Source of the DNA: JAEUQQ01 sp963697285
GTDB taxonomy: Bacteria > Acidobacteriota > Vicinamibacteria > Vicinamibacterales > JAFNAJ01
Assembly: GCA_963697285.1 (NCBI GenBank)
Contig: CAVONI010000012.1
Location: 248,001-312,000, forward strand
Direction: 5' to 3'
DNA length: 64,000 nt
The notes under the pieces were generated by a model that ran no database searches, had not been told where the DNA came from, and saw nothing but the letters and a program-made list of their open reading frames with translations. How positions within the stretch are numbered: position 1 is the stretch's first letter; every line of letters starts with the position of its first letter. The position numbers and the translations under genes are program-made. Positions 1-10,578 of the stretch are shown here, one piece after another.

Positions 1-1470
<1,470 letters not shown>

Positions 1471-1561
1471 CACAACCGTCGGCGGGGGCAGCGTGCTGCC
1501 TCCCGTCGCGGACTCGCGGCGGCGCCGTCCAGGCGCCGCGGCGGGTGGAGCGAAACGCGAA

Positions 1562-1600
1562 CGGCCCGGCAGGAGCACCTCCTGCCGGGCCGTTTCGTTT
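1562..1600. terminator. Bidirectional intrinsic terminator between groEL and the convergent tonB-like gene
   Basis: A perfect 14-bp stem (1562-1575 with 1579-1592, loop CAC) is followed by TTTCGTTT. Upstream CGAAACG can pair with downstream CGTTTCG, so A/T-rich arms flank the stem on both sides. It can therefore stop transcription from groEL on the plus strand and from the gene ending at 1652 on the minus strand. This is seen directly in the sequence. Confidence 0.85.
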
Positions 1601-1651
1601 GCTGTCTGCTGCCGTCTGCCGCCCCCAACCGCGGGCGCCGAGCACCCGCCG

Positions 1652-2575
1652 TCAGCGGAGGTTGAAGCCCATCTCGACGCTGACGAGCACCGGCACCGGG
1701 ACGCCCTGGCGCATTCCCGGAACCCAGCGCCACTGCTTCACGGCCTTGATCGCCTCGAGGTCGAGCCCGAACACGCTGTCGAGCGACTTCGTGACCTCCA
1801 CGTTGCCCACGGTGCCATCGGGCAGCACGACGCAGTCGAGATAGACGACGCCCTGGATCTTGGCGCGCAGCGCATCGGCCGTGTACTGGGGCCGCGGCTG
1901 CGCAATCGGCCGCGGCGACGTGACGCCAGAGCCCGGCCTGTAGACGCCACCTCCGGTCCCGCCGCCCGAGCCCGGCCCAAGCCCTGAACCCTGTCCTGGC
2001 CCGGTCCCGGTGCCGCGCCCGGTGCCGTAGCCCCCGCCAGAACCCGGTCCCTGCGACGTGATGCTCGGATCGGGAATGCCCTGCATCGCCCCGGGCAGCA
2101 CGATCTCGCCGGCGTTCATCGCAACAGCGGGGATGTTGAGCTGCTCGATGGGCGGCGGTTCCTTGGCCACCTCTTCCTTGGGCGGCGTGAGGTCGGGTGG
2201 CTTCGCCACGGGGACCGACAACTTGTCCTGGCCGGGCATCTCCAGCTGTCGCGGGGGTTCCGGCTGCTGATTGCCGCCGCCACCACCGCCGCCGCCGGGC
2301 CCCTCCTGGGCGAGCCAGATCAGGTCGTGCGTCTCGCGGTCGGGGAAGAGGTTGACCGGTCGAGGACTCGGCATGACACGCATCAGGCCGAGCAGCAGCA
2401 GGACCGAGCCGACGTGGGTGAGCACCGACACACCCAGTGCTCCGCCCGCGCGACGTCCCTGGTTGCCGAGCTGGAACGGCTCGTCACCAGACGCACTGAG
2501 GTGCAGCGTGACGTATGCAGTTTCGCCGCCGCGCGACGTCACGGGCGCGGCCAGCGGCATGGTAGTGTTCGACAT
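1652..2575 (-). CDS. TonB-like energy transducer, C-terminal TonB domain
   Basis: Probable inner-membrane protein that spans the periplasm and passes proton-motive energy to outer-membrane receptors. An N-terminal membrane segment (VLTHVGSVLLLLGL) is followed by a Pro/Glu-rich stretch, a long Gly/Ser/Thr-rich linker and a C-terminal TonB domain (~90 aa) with GVVYLDCVVLPDGTVGNVEV and a final WRWVPG...G pattern. From this ATG it has 307 aa. An in-frame ATG at 2611 and a TTG at 2638 are alternatives, and no start has a clear ribosome site. No ExbB/ExbD genes are adjacent. The Gly-rich linker is unusually long. The family call is firm, but its receptor partner is unknown. Confidence 0.82.
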   Translation of the reverse strand: MSNTTMPLAAPVTSRGGETAYVTLHLSASGDEPFQLGNQGRRAGGALGVSVLTHVGSVLLLLGLMRVMPSPRPVNLFPDRETHDLIWLAQEGPGGGGGGGGNQQPEPPRQLEMPGQDKLSVPVAKPPDLTPPKEEVAKEPPPIEQLNIPAVAMNAGEIVLPGAMQGIPDPSITSQGPGSGGGYGTGRGTGTGPGQGSGLGPGSGGGTGGGVYRPGSGVTSPRPIAQPRPQYTADALRAKIQGVVYLDCVVLPDGTVGNVEVTKSLDSVFGLDLEAIKAVKQWRWVPGMRQGVPVPVLVSVEMGFNLR

Positions 2576-2672
2576 GGGCCGATCATTCGGGTGGGGCGCA
2601 GGCTCTCTCATTGTGGCTGACCACGTGAAGAGGCGCAAACGGAAATCGCGCGCCGCTCACCCCCTCGCCCAG

Positions 2673-3143
2673 TTAGACGCGCCCGCGCCACGCCCCGATG
2701 GCGGCGTTGCCGCCGCCGAAGTTGTGCATCACGGCCAGGACGTCAGCAGCCCGTGACGCCGAAGTCACCGCGACCATCACCCCACCACGTTCGACGAGCC
2801 GGGTGAAGATTCGGCCGTCGTGGGCCTGGAACCCGGCGGTGTACATCAGGCCTTCGATCCCTTCGGCCGCCAGGGCGGCCGCCCAGCTTTCGGACGCCAG
2901 TGGACCGGCGCACTGCACCGCACCCACGACCTGCGCCTCGACGGCGGTGGGCGCCTGGCCGAGCACGCCGGTCATCCACGCCACCGTGTCAGGGGCGTCC
3001 CTGGCGAGCAGCGACAGGGTCGCCGGGGCGATGCCGTGACGCGTGAGGAGGGCGTCGACGCCGAGCTTCGCCGATGCGAGATCAGCGAACACGGCGACGG
3101 TGTGGAGGATGTTGGTGTCAGTGGGGGCAGTCGACATGGCCAT
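2673..3143 (-). CDS. Small protein of unknown function, GsiB/17M-like alpha/beta fold suspected
   Basis: A 156-aa cytosolic protein without signal peptide or membrane segment. It opens with a strand-helix pattern (TVAVFADLASAKLGVDALL), resembling the start of the general-stress 17M/DUF1269 type, but I do not recognise a definite family. GGAG lies 3 nt before the ATG at 3143 and 9 nt before the in-frame ATG at 3137, so either could be the start. It stands alone between the tonB-like gene and the VWA gene, all on the minus strand. The function is not known. Confidence 0.6.
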   Translation of the reverse strand: MAMSTAPTDTNILHTVAVFADLASAKLGVDALLTRHGIAPATLSLLARDAPDTVAWMTGVLGQAPTAVEAQVVGAVQCAGPLASESWAAALAAEGIEGLMYTAGFQAHDGRIFTRLVERGGVMVAVTSASRAADVLAVMHNFGGGNAAIGAWRGRV

Positions 3144-3204
3144 GTGCTCCACTGTAAGTCGTCGCCTCGCACGGCGGCAAGCGCAGATGCCGGACGTGGC
3201 GCAT

Positions 3205-4120
3205 TCAGTGTGTGAAGTACCCGGGTCGGGCGCGGATGACCGTCGCTCGTCCTGGCGTGCGGAGGTCGATCCGGCGGAAGCGTCGCGGGCCCTCGGCGCT
3301 GCCCTGGACGGGAGCGAACCCGATCAGGTACTGCTGACGCAGCTCCCCGGCAATGCTCAGGAAGGCCTCGTCGAGTGTCGAGGCGTCGCGCACCCAGAAC
3401 GCTCGTCCGCCCGTGAAGGCGGCCAGTTGCGTGAACAGCGGCGAGTTCCTTCGCCCGACGACGACCGAGTAGCACAGCACGTCGCTGGCCCTCACCCTGG
3501 CTATCACGTCGGCCGCAGAGGCCTTGCTCCCCCTGTCGTCGCCGTCGGTCAGGATCACCAGCGCCCGGCGGCCCTGGCCGGACGCGAGCCTCGCGAACGA
3601 CTCGATCACGGCATCGTGCAGCTTCGTCGTACCCCAGGGCGTCAACTGCGACACCGCGAGACGCTGGGCCTCACGGTCGCGCGACAGGGGCGCCAAGGTC
3701 TCGACTTCGCTGCTGATCCCGATGACTGTCGCTTCGTCGTCGGGCCGCAGGGCCGAGAGAAACTGCAGCGCGGCGTCCTTCACGAAGGCCAGCCGTTCGC
3801 CTGACATGCTGAAACTGCGATCGATCGCGAGGCCGACCGACAGGGGAAACGCCCCGCGCGCAAACGTGACGATCGTCCGTGGTTCTCCCTCGTCACGCAC
3901 CTCGAAGTCGCTGGCCTCGCAGGTCGACCACCGGATCGCCCCGGGTCGACGACACGGTGGCGTACACCTCGACGACCGTCACCGACGACGAGAACTGGGC
4001 GCGTGCGCCGGGTGCGATGATGGCTCCGCACACGAGCACCAGAACCGCAGCGAGCGCGCCTGCCAGCCGATTTCCGCACGAGGGGCCCTCGCAGAGGGTG
4101 CTAGAATCGTGGCTGGTCAA
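3205..4120 (-). CDS. VWFA-related domain protein (acidobacterial type), frameshifted at ~3919
   Basis: Secreted or periplasmic von Willebrand factor A domain protein, about 304 aa after repair. The first fragment (4120 to ~3893) has a signal peptide ending in GARAQ and begins the VWFA-related domain (VVEVYATVSSTRGDPVVDL). The second (3900-3205) continues it with EASDFEVRDEGEPRTI, then the MIDAS motif DRSFSMSG and ILTDGDDRGS. Removing one base at ~3919-3922 joins the two exactly. The first codon is an in-frame TTG at 4120; no ATG is available in this fragment, so the start is uncertain. It diverges from tatA, whose ATG lies only 12 bp away. Proteins of this type are numerous in acidobacteria and their role is mostly unknown. 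Confidence 0.78.
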
Positions 4121-4131
4121 GGAGACAATCC

Positions 4132-4290
4132 ATGGGCAGCCTCGGGCTACCGGAACTGGTACTGATCGTTCTCATCCTGATCCTGATCTTCGGTGCAAAC
4201 CGCTTGCCCGACATCGGGCGCGGCATCGGCAAGGGGATCAGGAACTTCCGTGATTCCACGAAGGAAGGTCGGGACGAGACGCACCCCTGA
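4132..4290 (+). CDS. tatA: Twin-arginine translocase subunit TatA/TatE, 52 aa
   Basis: Pore-forming subunit of the Tat pathway, which exports folded proteins across the inner membrane. The 52-aa product starts MGSLGLPELVLIVLIL, has one membrane helix, the conserved FG hinge (F20-G21) and an amphipathic helix with LPDIGRGIGKGIRNF, then a short charged tail. The ribosome site AAGGAGA lies 6 nt before the ATG, and TAGAAT at 4102-4107 is a plausible -10. tatB and tatC are not adjacent. It is at the short end for the family but complete, and it ends 7 bp from the convergent selB. Confidence 0.9.
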   Translation: MGSLGLPELVLIVLILILIFGANRLPDIGRGIGKGIRNFRDSTKEGRDETHP

Positions 4291-4297
4291 CGCTGCA

Positions 4298-6229
4298 TCA
4301 CAGGACCACTCGCGCGTCGCCAACCCTGCGGGTGACGCGCTCGCGGTCGAGATACTCGAGTAGCGGGATGGCATATTTCCTCGACATCCCGTAGCGATCC
4401 TTGAACGCGGCCACGTCGAGCCGCGTTCCCGCCGGCGTTCCCTTCAGGCCCCGGACCTCCCGTTTCAACGCCTCGAGCGCCACGGTCGAGAACCAGAGCG
4501 TGTCGAGCTTGACGAGCACACGCTGTCGCACCAGCAGGCTCGCCAGTTGTTCCACCTTGGCGACCCCGACGCCCACCTGCGCGGCCACGGTCGCCAGGTC
4601 GGGGGGCAGCAGGCCGCCCGCAGTCATCGCGTCCTGCAGCGCCGCGACGACCGGCCGATCGGCGGCCTCCACGACGACGCGGTGCGACGCGAGCGCCAGC
4701 CGGTCGGTGGCCACCAGCTTCCCCGCCGACGCGAGCGATGCCACGACGTGGTTGAACACCTGGTCATCGGCGTGCGCGAACACGCGCGACCGCGCCTCTT
4801 CGCGCGGGAGCCCGTCGGCGAGCGGCTGCGTGCGATGGTGGTCGCCCACGGCCCGCAGCAACTGCGCTTCGAGGGCACGCAGGGTGGCGACCGTGACGAG
4901 GAGTGTCGCGACACGCTCGACCCTGGCGCTGGCCACAAGGCCCGACATGACGCGCTCGGCGTCGTGCGGCGCGAGTCCGACGCGCGTCACGAGCGCCGAC
5001 ACCGCCAGCCCATGGCCCGCGCGCTCGGCCGTCATCTGCAGCACGGCCCGCGTTGGCGCGTCAGGCTGGCGCGGGTCAAGGGCCGCGAACCGCTCACGTC
5101 CCCGCACCGTGCGCGTGGGGCCCCGCTGGGGCGCCGGATCGATGACTTCGCCGCCTGCGACCGTGCGCGACGGCGAGTACGCGCGCAGGATGAACCGGTC
5201 GCCGCGCGTGACCACGATCGGAGACTCGAGCCGCAGCCGGCCGAACGCGCGGGCGTCGGGCGGCACCTGGCTGAGGTCCGCGACGTCTCCCCCCGCCAAC
5301 TCGACGCGTGACAGCGCGAGCCGCCCCAGCACTTCGCTGGTCCCGCTGTGCACGCGGACGCGTGCGCCATGCCGCAGCGCGGGCGCGTCGGCGAGCGTCT
5401 CGAGGGCGACGTCCACGACGCGCGTTCCCTCGTAGGTGCCCGGCGCGACCGCGCACTCCCCGCGCACCACGTCGTCCACGTCAGCACCCGACAGGTTGAC
5501 GGCGAGGCGCTGTCCGGGCTGCGCGTGGTCGACCTTCGCCCCGTAAGCCTGCAGGCCGCGCACCTTGACGCGCCGCCCGCTCGGCATGAGATCGAGGTCA
5601 TCGCCGACAGCGACGTGCCCCGCCACGAGCGTCCCCGTGACCACGGTCCCGAAACCGCGGACGCTGAACACGCGATCGATCGGCAGCCGCGCCGGAGACT
5701 CGTCGCCTCGCACGTCGACCCGGGCGGCGAGCGCCGCGAGCACCGCCCGCAGCGCGTCGAGCCCTTCGCCGGTGACCGCCGACACGGGCACGATCGGCGC
5801 GTCGGCCAGGAACGATCCCGCGACGAGTTCGCGCACGTCGAGTGTTGCGAGCTCGAGTGTCTCGGCGTCGACCAGGTCGGCCTTCGTCAACGCGATGGCG
5901 CCTGCCTTCACGTGCAGGAGGCGACAGATGGCAAAGTGCTCGCGCGTCTGTGGCATCACCGATTCGTCGGCCGCGACGACGAGGAGCACACCGTCGATGC
6001 CGGTCACGCCGGCGAGCATGTTCTTGACGAAGCGCTCGTGCCCCGGCACGTCCACGAACGACACGCGTGTCTCACCGAGATCGACGTGCGCGAACCCGAG
6101 GTCGATCGTGATGCCGCGCGCCTTCTCCTCGGCGAGCCGGTCGGGATCGACGCCCGTCAGCGCCCGCACCAGCGTGCTCTTGCCGTGGTCGATGTGTCCC
6201 GCCGTGCCGACGACGAGCGTGCGGGGCAT
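4298..6229 (-). CDS. selB: Selenocysteine-specific translation elongation factor SelB
   Basis: GTPase that carries selenocysteyl-tRNA(Sec) to the ribosome at UGA codons marked by a SECIS hairpin. The 643-aa product has the complete GTPase: GHIDHGKST (residues ~11-19), switch region ARGITIDLGFAHV, DVPGHE and TKAD. EF-Tu-like beta-barrels follow. The C-terminal third is made of winged-helix repeats and ends in KDRYGMSRKYAIPLLEYLD, which is characteristic of SelB. Its ATG overlaps the rnr stop (TGATG), so translation is probably coupled. No selA, selD, tRNA-Sec or obvious selenoprotein gene lies in this window. Identity is firm. Confidence 0.95.
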   Translation of the reverse strand: MPRTLVVGTAGHIDHGKSTLVRALTGVDPDRLAEEKARGITIDLGFAHVDLGETRVSFVDVPGHERFVKNMLAGVTGIDGVLLVVAADESVMPQTREHFAICRLLHVKAGAIALTKADLVDAETLELATLDVRELVAGSFLADAPIVPVSAVTGEGLDALRAVLAALAARVDVRGDESPARLPIDRVFSVRGFGTVVTGTLVAGHVAVGDDLDLMPSGRRVKVRGLQAYGAKVDHAQPGQRLAVNLSGADVDDVVRGECAVAPGTYEGTRVVDVALETLADAPALRHGARVRVHSGTSEVLGRLALSRVELAGGDVADLSQVPPDARAFGRLRLESPIVVTRGDRFILRAYSPSRTVAGGEVIDPAPQRGPTRTVRGRERFAALDPRQPDAPTRAVLQMTAERAGHGLAVSALVTRVGLAPHDAERVMSGLVASARVERVATLLVTVATLRALEAQLLRAVGDHHRTQPLADGLPREEARSRVFAHADDQVFNHVVASLASAGKLVATDRLALASHRVVVEAADRPVVAALQDAMTAGGLLPPDLATVAAQVGVGVAKVEQLASLLVRQRVLVKLDTLWFSTVALEALKREVRGLKGTPAGTRLDVAAFKDRYGMSRKYAIPLLEYLDRERVTRRVGDARVVL

Positions 6230-8511
6230 CAGCGTCCCCGCTTCTTCATCGAGCGCTCACGCTTCCCCGGCCGCTGCGAACGCGTCTTCACCTGCCGGCT
6301 CTCGCGCTTCGACGACACGCCGCTCCGCACCGCCCGCTCTGAGGCCGCCGACGTGCGGCGACGCCCGCCTGTCGCCTCGACGATCTCGGTGAGCGCCAGC
6401 TCGATCTGCCGCCGCTCGCGATCCACCTTCACCACCTGCACCCGCACGCGATCGCCGAGGCGATACCGCTTGCGTGTCTGTTCGCCGAAGAGCAGGTGCT
6501 CGCGTTCGACGAACCGGTAGTAGTCGTCGTTCATCGTGGACACGTGCACGAGCCCGTCCACGAAGTGCTCCGCGAGCTGGACGAACAGGCCGAACGGCGC
6601 CACGCCGAGTATCAACCCGTCGAAGTCCTCGCCCACCTTGTCGCGCATGAAGCGGACCTGCTTCCACTGCAGCAGCTCGCGCTCGGCTTCAATGGCACGG
6701 CGCTCGCGGTCGGACGTGTGCCGCGCGAGTTCCGGCATGTTGTCGGCCCGCTCTTCGACCTCCTCGGCGTCCCAGGCGTTGTGTCGCTGTGCGCGCAGCG
6801 CGCGATGCACGACGAGGTCGGGATACCGCCGGATGGGCGACGTGAAATGCGTGTAGGAGCGCGCCGCCAGGCCGAAGTGTCCCAGGTTCGCGGCCTCGTA
6901 GCGCGCCTTCTGCATGCTGCGAAGCATGATGGTCGCGATCGGCCGTTCCTCAGGCGTGCCGCGCATCCGCTCGATGACCTTCTGGAAGTGGTGCGGCTCG
7001 ACCGCCTCGGGCGGCGCCGCCAGGCTATACCCGAAGGAACTGATGAACGCCTCGAACTCTGCCACCTTGAGGACGTCGGGGCGTTCGTGGATGCGGTACA
7101 GCGCCGGCGTCTCGTGCCGATCGAGGTGCGCCGCCACCGTTTCGTTGGCCAGGAGCATGAACTCCTCGATCAAGCGGTGCGCCACGTTGCGCTCCGAGGC
7201 GACGATCGACGTGATGGCCCCATCAGGATCCAGCTGCACCTCGGCCTCGGGCAGGTCGAAGTCAATCGAGCCGCGCTTCCGCCGGCGCCCGTTGAGGATG
7301 CCGAACAGCGTGTGCATCTCCTCGAACATCGGCACCAACGCCGCATGCGTCTCGCGCAAGGCCTCGTCGCGGTCGGTGAGGATGGCGTTCACGGCGGTGT
7401 ACGTCATCCGGGCGTCGGAGTGGATCACGCCGTCGTGGAACTCCGCGCGCACCACGCTGCCATGGCGATCCACTTCCATCAGGCACGACTGCACCAGCCG
7501 ATCGACGTGCGGATTGAGGCTGCACAGTCCCGTCGCCAGTTCGGCCGGAAACATGTGGAGCGCGCGCTCGGGGAAGTAGACCGACGTCGCGCGTTCCCGA
7601 GCGTCGCGATCGAGGGCCGACCCCTCGGCCACGTAGTGCCCCACGTCTGCGATGTGGACGCCGAGCCAGTGATTGCCGTTCGCCAGTCGGCTCAGGGTGA
7701 TCGCGTCGTCGAAGTCCCGGGCGTGCTCACCGTCGATCGTGACCGTTGGCAGGCCACGGAAGTCTGTCCGGTTGTGCAGGTCGGCCTCGCGCACGTGGCC
7801 GCCCAGCCGCACCGCCTCGGCAATCGCATCGTCGCCGTGCACGTCAGGCAGGCCATGCTTGCGGATGACGACCTGCAGGTCGACGCCGGGTGCATCGATG
7901 TCGCCCAGCACTTCGACGACGCGCCCGAGCGGACCGCGCGTGGACGAAGGCCAGCGCGTGATGTCGACCGTGACCATCTCGCCGGGCGCGGCGCCGCGCT
8001 CCTCGCCGCGCGGGATCTGGACGTCCTGCGTCAGGCGCCGGTCGAAGGGCGTCACGTACCGGAGCCCGGCGGCGTCGACGTCGAAACGGCCCACCACCGT
8101 CGCCGACCGACGTTCGAGCACGCGCAGGACGCGCCCCTCGGCCCGACCGCTGGCCTGCCGGCGTTCGACGCGTGCCAGCACGCGATCGCCATGCATCGCC
8201 TCGTTGACGTGCATGCCGGCGACGAACAGGTCACCCGCGAGATCGTCCACGTGCCGGTCGGGCTCGACGAAGGCGTATCCGTCTGGATGGACCGTGATGC
8301 GCCCGACCACGAGATCCATGAGGTCGGGCACGCCGATCTGGCCGCCACGCGTCTCGATGAGGGCGCCGTCGGCCACCATGGCACGCAGGCGCCGCCGCAC
8401 CGCCGGCTTCTGTTCGCGTGGCACGCGCAGCACCCGCAGGATCTCGTTGGCGGTGGCGGGATGGCCCATCCTCGTGCGCAGCGCGTTCAGCAGTTCGTCA
8501 GGCGTCCACAT
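6229..8511 (-). CDS. rnr: Ribonuclease R (RNB-family 3'-5' exoribonuclease)
   Basis: Processive 3'-5' exoribonuclease that degrades structured RNA and helps clear defective mRNA and rRNA. The 760-aa product starts with a winged-helix region (LNALRTRMGHPATANEILRV). Cold-shock domains follow, then the RNB catalytic domain with ARDFDDAI acidic residues and FTSPIRRYPDLVVHR, and an S1 domain (GLILGVAPFGLFVQL). The tail is Arg/Lys-rich. Length and order match RNase R. The ATG at 8511 was preferred over a TTG at 8553 because it opens directly on the conserved N-terminal domain. It lies upstream of selB and probably shares its transcript. Confidence 0.95.
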   Translation of the reverse strand: MWTPDELLNALRTRMGHPATANEILRVLRVPREQKPAVRRRLRAMVADGALIETRGGQIGVPDLMDLVVGRITVHPDGYAFVEPDRHVDDLAGDLFVAGMHVNEAMHGDRVLARVERRQASGRAEGRVLRVLERRSATVVGRFDVDAAGLRYVTPFDRRLTQDVQIPRGEERGAAPGEMVTVDITRWPSSTRGPLGRVVEVLGDIDAPGVDLQVVIRKHGLPDVHGDDAIAEAVRLGGHVREADLHNRTDFRGLPTVTIDGEHARDFDDAITLSRLANGNHWLGVHIADVGHYVAEGSALDRDARERATSVYFPERALHMFPAELATGLCSLNPHVDRLVQSCLMEVDRHGSVVRAEFHDGVIHSDARMTYTAVNAILTDRDEALRETHAALVPMFEEMHTLFGILNGRRRKRGSIDFDLPEAEVQLDPDGAITSIVASERNVAHRLIEEFMLLANETVAAHLDRHETPALYRIHERPDVLKVAEFEAFISSFGYSLAAPPEAVEPHHFQKVIERMRGTPEERPIATIMLRSMQKARYEAANLGHFGLAARSYTHFTSPIRRYPDLVVHRALRAQRHNAWDAEEVEERADNMPELARHTSDRERRAIEAERELLQWKQVRFMRDKVGEDFDGLILGVAPFGLFVQLAEHFVDGLVHVSTMNDDYYRFVEREHLLFGEQTRKRYRLGDRVRVQVVKVDRERRQIELALTEIVEATGGRRRTSAASERAVRSGVSSKRESRQVKTRSQRPGKRERSMKKRGR

Positions 8512-8596
8512 GTCTGGCCAGTGTATCGCGCCCACTTGCGCGGCTGTCCTCAACTTTTCCCAACCCGGGGGCCTCGGCTGTCGTCTCTACGCGTGT

Positions 8597-9182
8597 GTGA
8601 TCGACGACCCGCTGGTCGAGCGTGCCCGGGGGGGCGACCGCGAGGCGTTCGCCGCCCTGATCGACTGCCATCGCGTCGCGGCCCTGCGGGCGGCGATGGC
8701 CGTGCTCGGCGACCGCACGGCGGCCGAGGACGCAACGCAGGACGCCTGCCTGGCGGCGTGGAGGGGGCTCGACACGTTTCGCGGCGATGCGTCGTTCAGG
8801 ACGTGGCTGCTGACGATCACCTGGCGAACGGCGCTCTCGCAGCGGCGGCGTTGGGCCCCCTGGTGGCGCTCGCTGACGACCTTCGACGACTACCCGGAGG
8901 CCGACGGCTCGACGGCACGCTGCAGCCCGGTCGATACGGCGCCGCTGGCCGAGGACGTCGCCGTCGAGCCGATCGGAACTTGCGCTGGTTCGGCGGGTCA
9001 TCCGGGCGCTGCCCGATCGCCTGAAGCACCCGTTGCTGCTGGCCGGCAGCGGTCTCGGCATGCAGGACATTGCCGAGATGCTCGGGGTACCGGTCGGCAC
9101 CGTGAAGTGGCGCATCAGTGAAGCGCGACGCGTGACCCGCGAACGGGTCGCGCGACGCATCGAGGTGGGAGCGAGGCGGTGA
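8597..9182 (+). CDS. ECF-type RNA polymerase sigma factor, frameshifted at ~8982
   Basis: Extracytoplasmic-function sigma-70 factor, about 194 aa after repair. Region 2 is seen in VERARGGDREAFAALI to FRGDASFRTWLLTITWR. Region 4 is seen in RALPDRLKHPLLLAGS, IAEMLGVPVGTVKWRI and the following Arg-rich helix. The two halves lie in different frames. Deleting one G from the CGGAAC sequence at ~8982 gives VEPIELALVRRVIRALP without a gap. The likely start is the GTG at 8597, since no in-frame ATG exists near region 2. The stop overlaps the ATG of the next gene (TGATG), which suggests that the next protein controls this factor. Confidence 0.83.
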
Positions 9183-9766
9183 TGCACGACAGGGATCGAA
9201 TCGAGCGGCTCATCGATCGTGCCGCCTCCTCGCTGACCGAGGTGCCAGATGCGCGAGCGTTCACGGCACGCGTGCTGGCACGGCTCGATGCGCCTCCAGT
9301 TCGTCACCCGACGTGGTGGCGCGTGCTCGTCGTCGTGCCGGCCGCGGCCGCCGTGCTGCTTCTCGTCGTGGCCGGATGGTGGCAACAGGGTGGGTTCAAC
9401 GGACCGGCGACGCCAGCGACGCGCGTGCTCGACTCGCGTGCCCTGCCCACCGCCGCCCTCCTGGTGCCGGCGGCTCGCGAGGCCACGTCGCCCCCGGCAG
9501 ACCGGGCTGGCGGCGGGCGCACGCCTGCGTTGCCGGCCGTCTCCGGCAGCGCATCTGCCGCGAACCTTCCACGGGTGCCCGGATACGAGCCGATTGCGCT
9601 CGACGTGGTCGCCATCGCGCCGGTCGGAGCAGACGACGATGGCGTCGCCGCCGATTCGCAGCTCGAACTGTCGCCGATTGAAGTTGAACGCCTGGCCATC
9701 GATCCCATCGATCTCTCGCGGCCCAGGGGCTCCGAACCCAACCCGTTCCCAGGAGGACGCCAATGA
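9182..9766 (+). CDS. Single-pass membrane protein, putative anti-sigma factor
   Basis: A 194-aa protein with a cytoplasmic N-terminal helix region (RIERLIDRAASSLTEVPDARAF), one strong membrane helix (residues ~45-65, VVVPAAAAVLLLVVAGWW) and a periplasmic tail rich in Ala, Pro and acidic residues. No zinc-binding anti-sigma motif (HxxxCxxC) is present. The call rests on topology and on translational overlap with the ECF sigma factor upstream (TGATG) and the secreted protein downstream (ATGA). Anti-sigma activity is an inference. Confidence 0.55.
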   Translation: MHDRDRIERLIDRAASSLTEVPDARAFTARVLARLDAPPVRHPTWWRVLVVVPAAAAVLLLVVAGWWQQGGFNGPATPATRVLDSRALPTAALLVPAAREATSPPADRAGGGRTPALPAVSGSASAANLPRVPGYEPIALDVVAIAPVGADDDGVAADSQLELSPIEVERLAIDPIDLSRPRGSEPNPFPGGRQ

Positions 9767-10569
9767 CTGCCCTGCCCATCTATGCCCTGCTCGCCGTCCT
9801 GGCGACATGGCCTGCAGATGCACTCGACTACCTCACGGCCGATCCCCCAACCGGGGAGGCCTCGACGCCCGCTGGTGCCGGCGTTGCCGCACGCTCGCCC
9901 GGGCCGCACTGGGGTGCGGCCCCTGCACCTGGCTGTGAATCCGGTCGCACGACCGCGACTCCGGTTGTCGCCGGCGACACCGTGGTCGCGGCGCCGTCAC
10001 CCGACCAGCCGCCGCCGCCCCCGCCCCCGGCGCCATCAGCCTTGCCCGACCCGGCGCAGCCACCTCCACCCCCGCCACCACCGCCTTCGCCGCCCTCACC
10101 TGCCAAGGCATCAGGTCCAAAGGTCGTCGCGAGCCCGCAAGCCGCGGCGGCTCCCAAGGTGGTCGCCGCGCCCGCCGTCGCGCCGACACCGCGCCCGGCC
10201 GGCCAACTCGTGAACGTTGCCTTCGAGATCTCGTTGATTGACCGGGGCGAGTCGCCCACACCGCCTCGTCTGGTCACGCTACGCGTCGCCGACGGGCGCA
10301 GCGCCCAGGTGCGGCAGGATCTCAACAGCGCCGCGGGCCTGAACATCGACATCGAGCCCCGCATCATCGACAGCGGCCGCGTCAACGTCTCGCTGGCCGT
10401 CGAGTTCTTCCAGCGCGAGAAGATCGACGGGAACTGGACGCAGCGTCAGATGCGGACGCGCGTGGACGTGATTCTCAAGGACGGCGAAGCCACGACGGTG
10501 TCGCAGTGGAGCGACCCGTCAGTGAATCGATCGATGGACATCGTCGTCAAGGCGACGCAGGTTCGTTGA
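9763..10569 (+). CDS. Secreted Pro-rich protein of unknown function
   Basis: A 268-aa product with an N-terminal hydrophobic export signal (LPIYALLAVLATWPADA). A ~100-residue Pro/Ala-rich stretch with several polyproline runs comes next. The compact C-terminal domain (~residues 147-268, GQLVNVAFEISLIDRG to DIVVKATQVR) looks all-beta. I do not recognise the domain. The start has a good ribosome site (AGGAGG), and its ATG overlaps the preceding stop. It is the third gene of the ECF module, so it may be the target or the envelope sensor of that system. The convergent glycerate kinase ends 9 bp away. Confidence 0.6.
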   Translation: MTALPIYALLAVLATWPADALDYLTADPPTGEASTPAGAGVAARSPGPHWGAAPAPGCESGRTTATPVVAGDTVVAAPSPDQPPPPPPPAPSALPDPAQPPPPPPPPPSPPSPAKASGPKVVASPQAAAAPKVVAAPAVAPTPRPAGQLVNVAFEISLIDRGESPTPPRLVTLRVADGRSAQVRQDLNSAAGLNIDIEPRIIDSGRVNVSLAVEFFQREKIDGNWTQRQMRTRVDVILKDGEATTVSQWSDPSVNRSMDIVVKATQVR

Positions 10570-10578
10570 GGCTGCCCG

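Noticed and set aside
4120..5435. Selenocysteine read-through as an explanation for in-frame TGA codons in the broken genes, given the nearby selB
   Set aside because: In every broken gene the conserved protein continues in a different frame, so a one-base shift explains it and TGA decoding does not.
6496..9024. 842-codon open frame on the plus strand opposite rnr
   Set aside because: It is the antisense shadow of RNase R in a GC-rich genome. It is His/Arg/Val-rich with no domain, and rnr is fully convincing.
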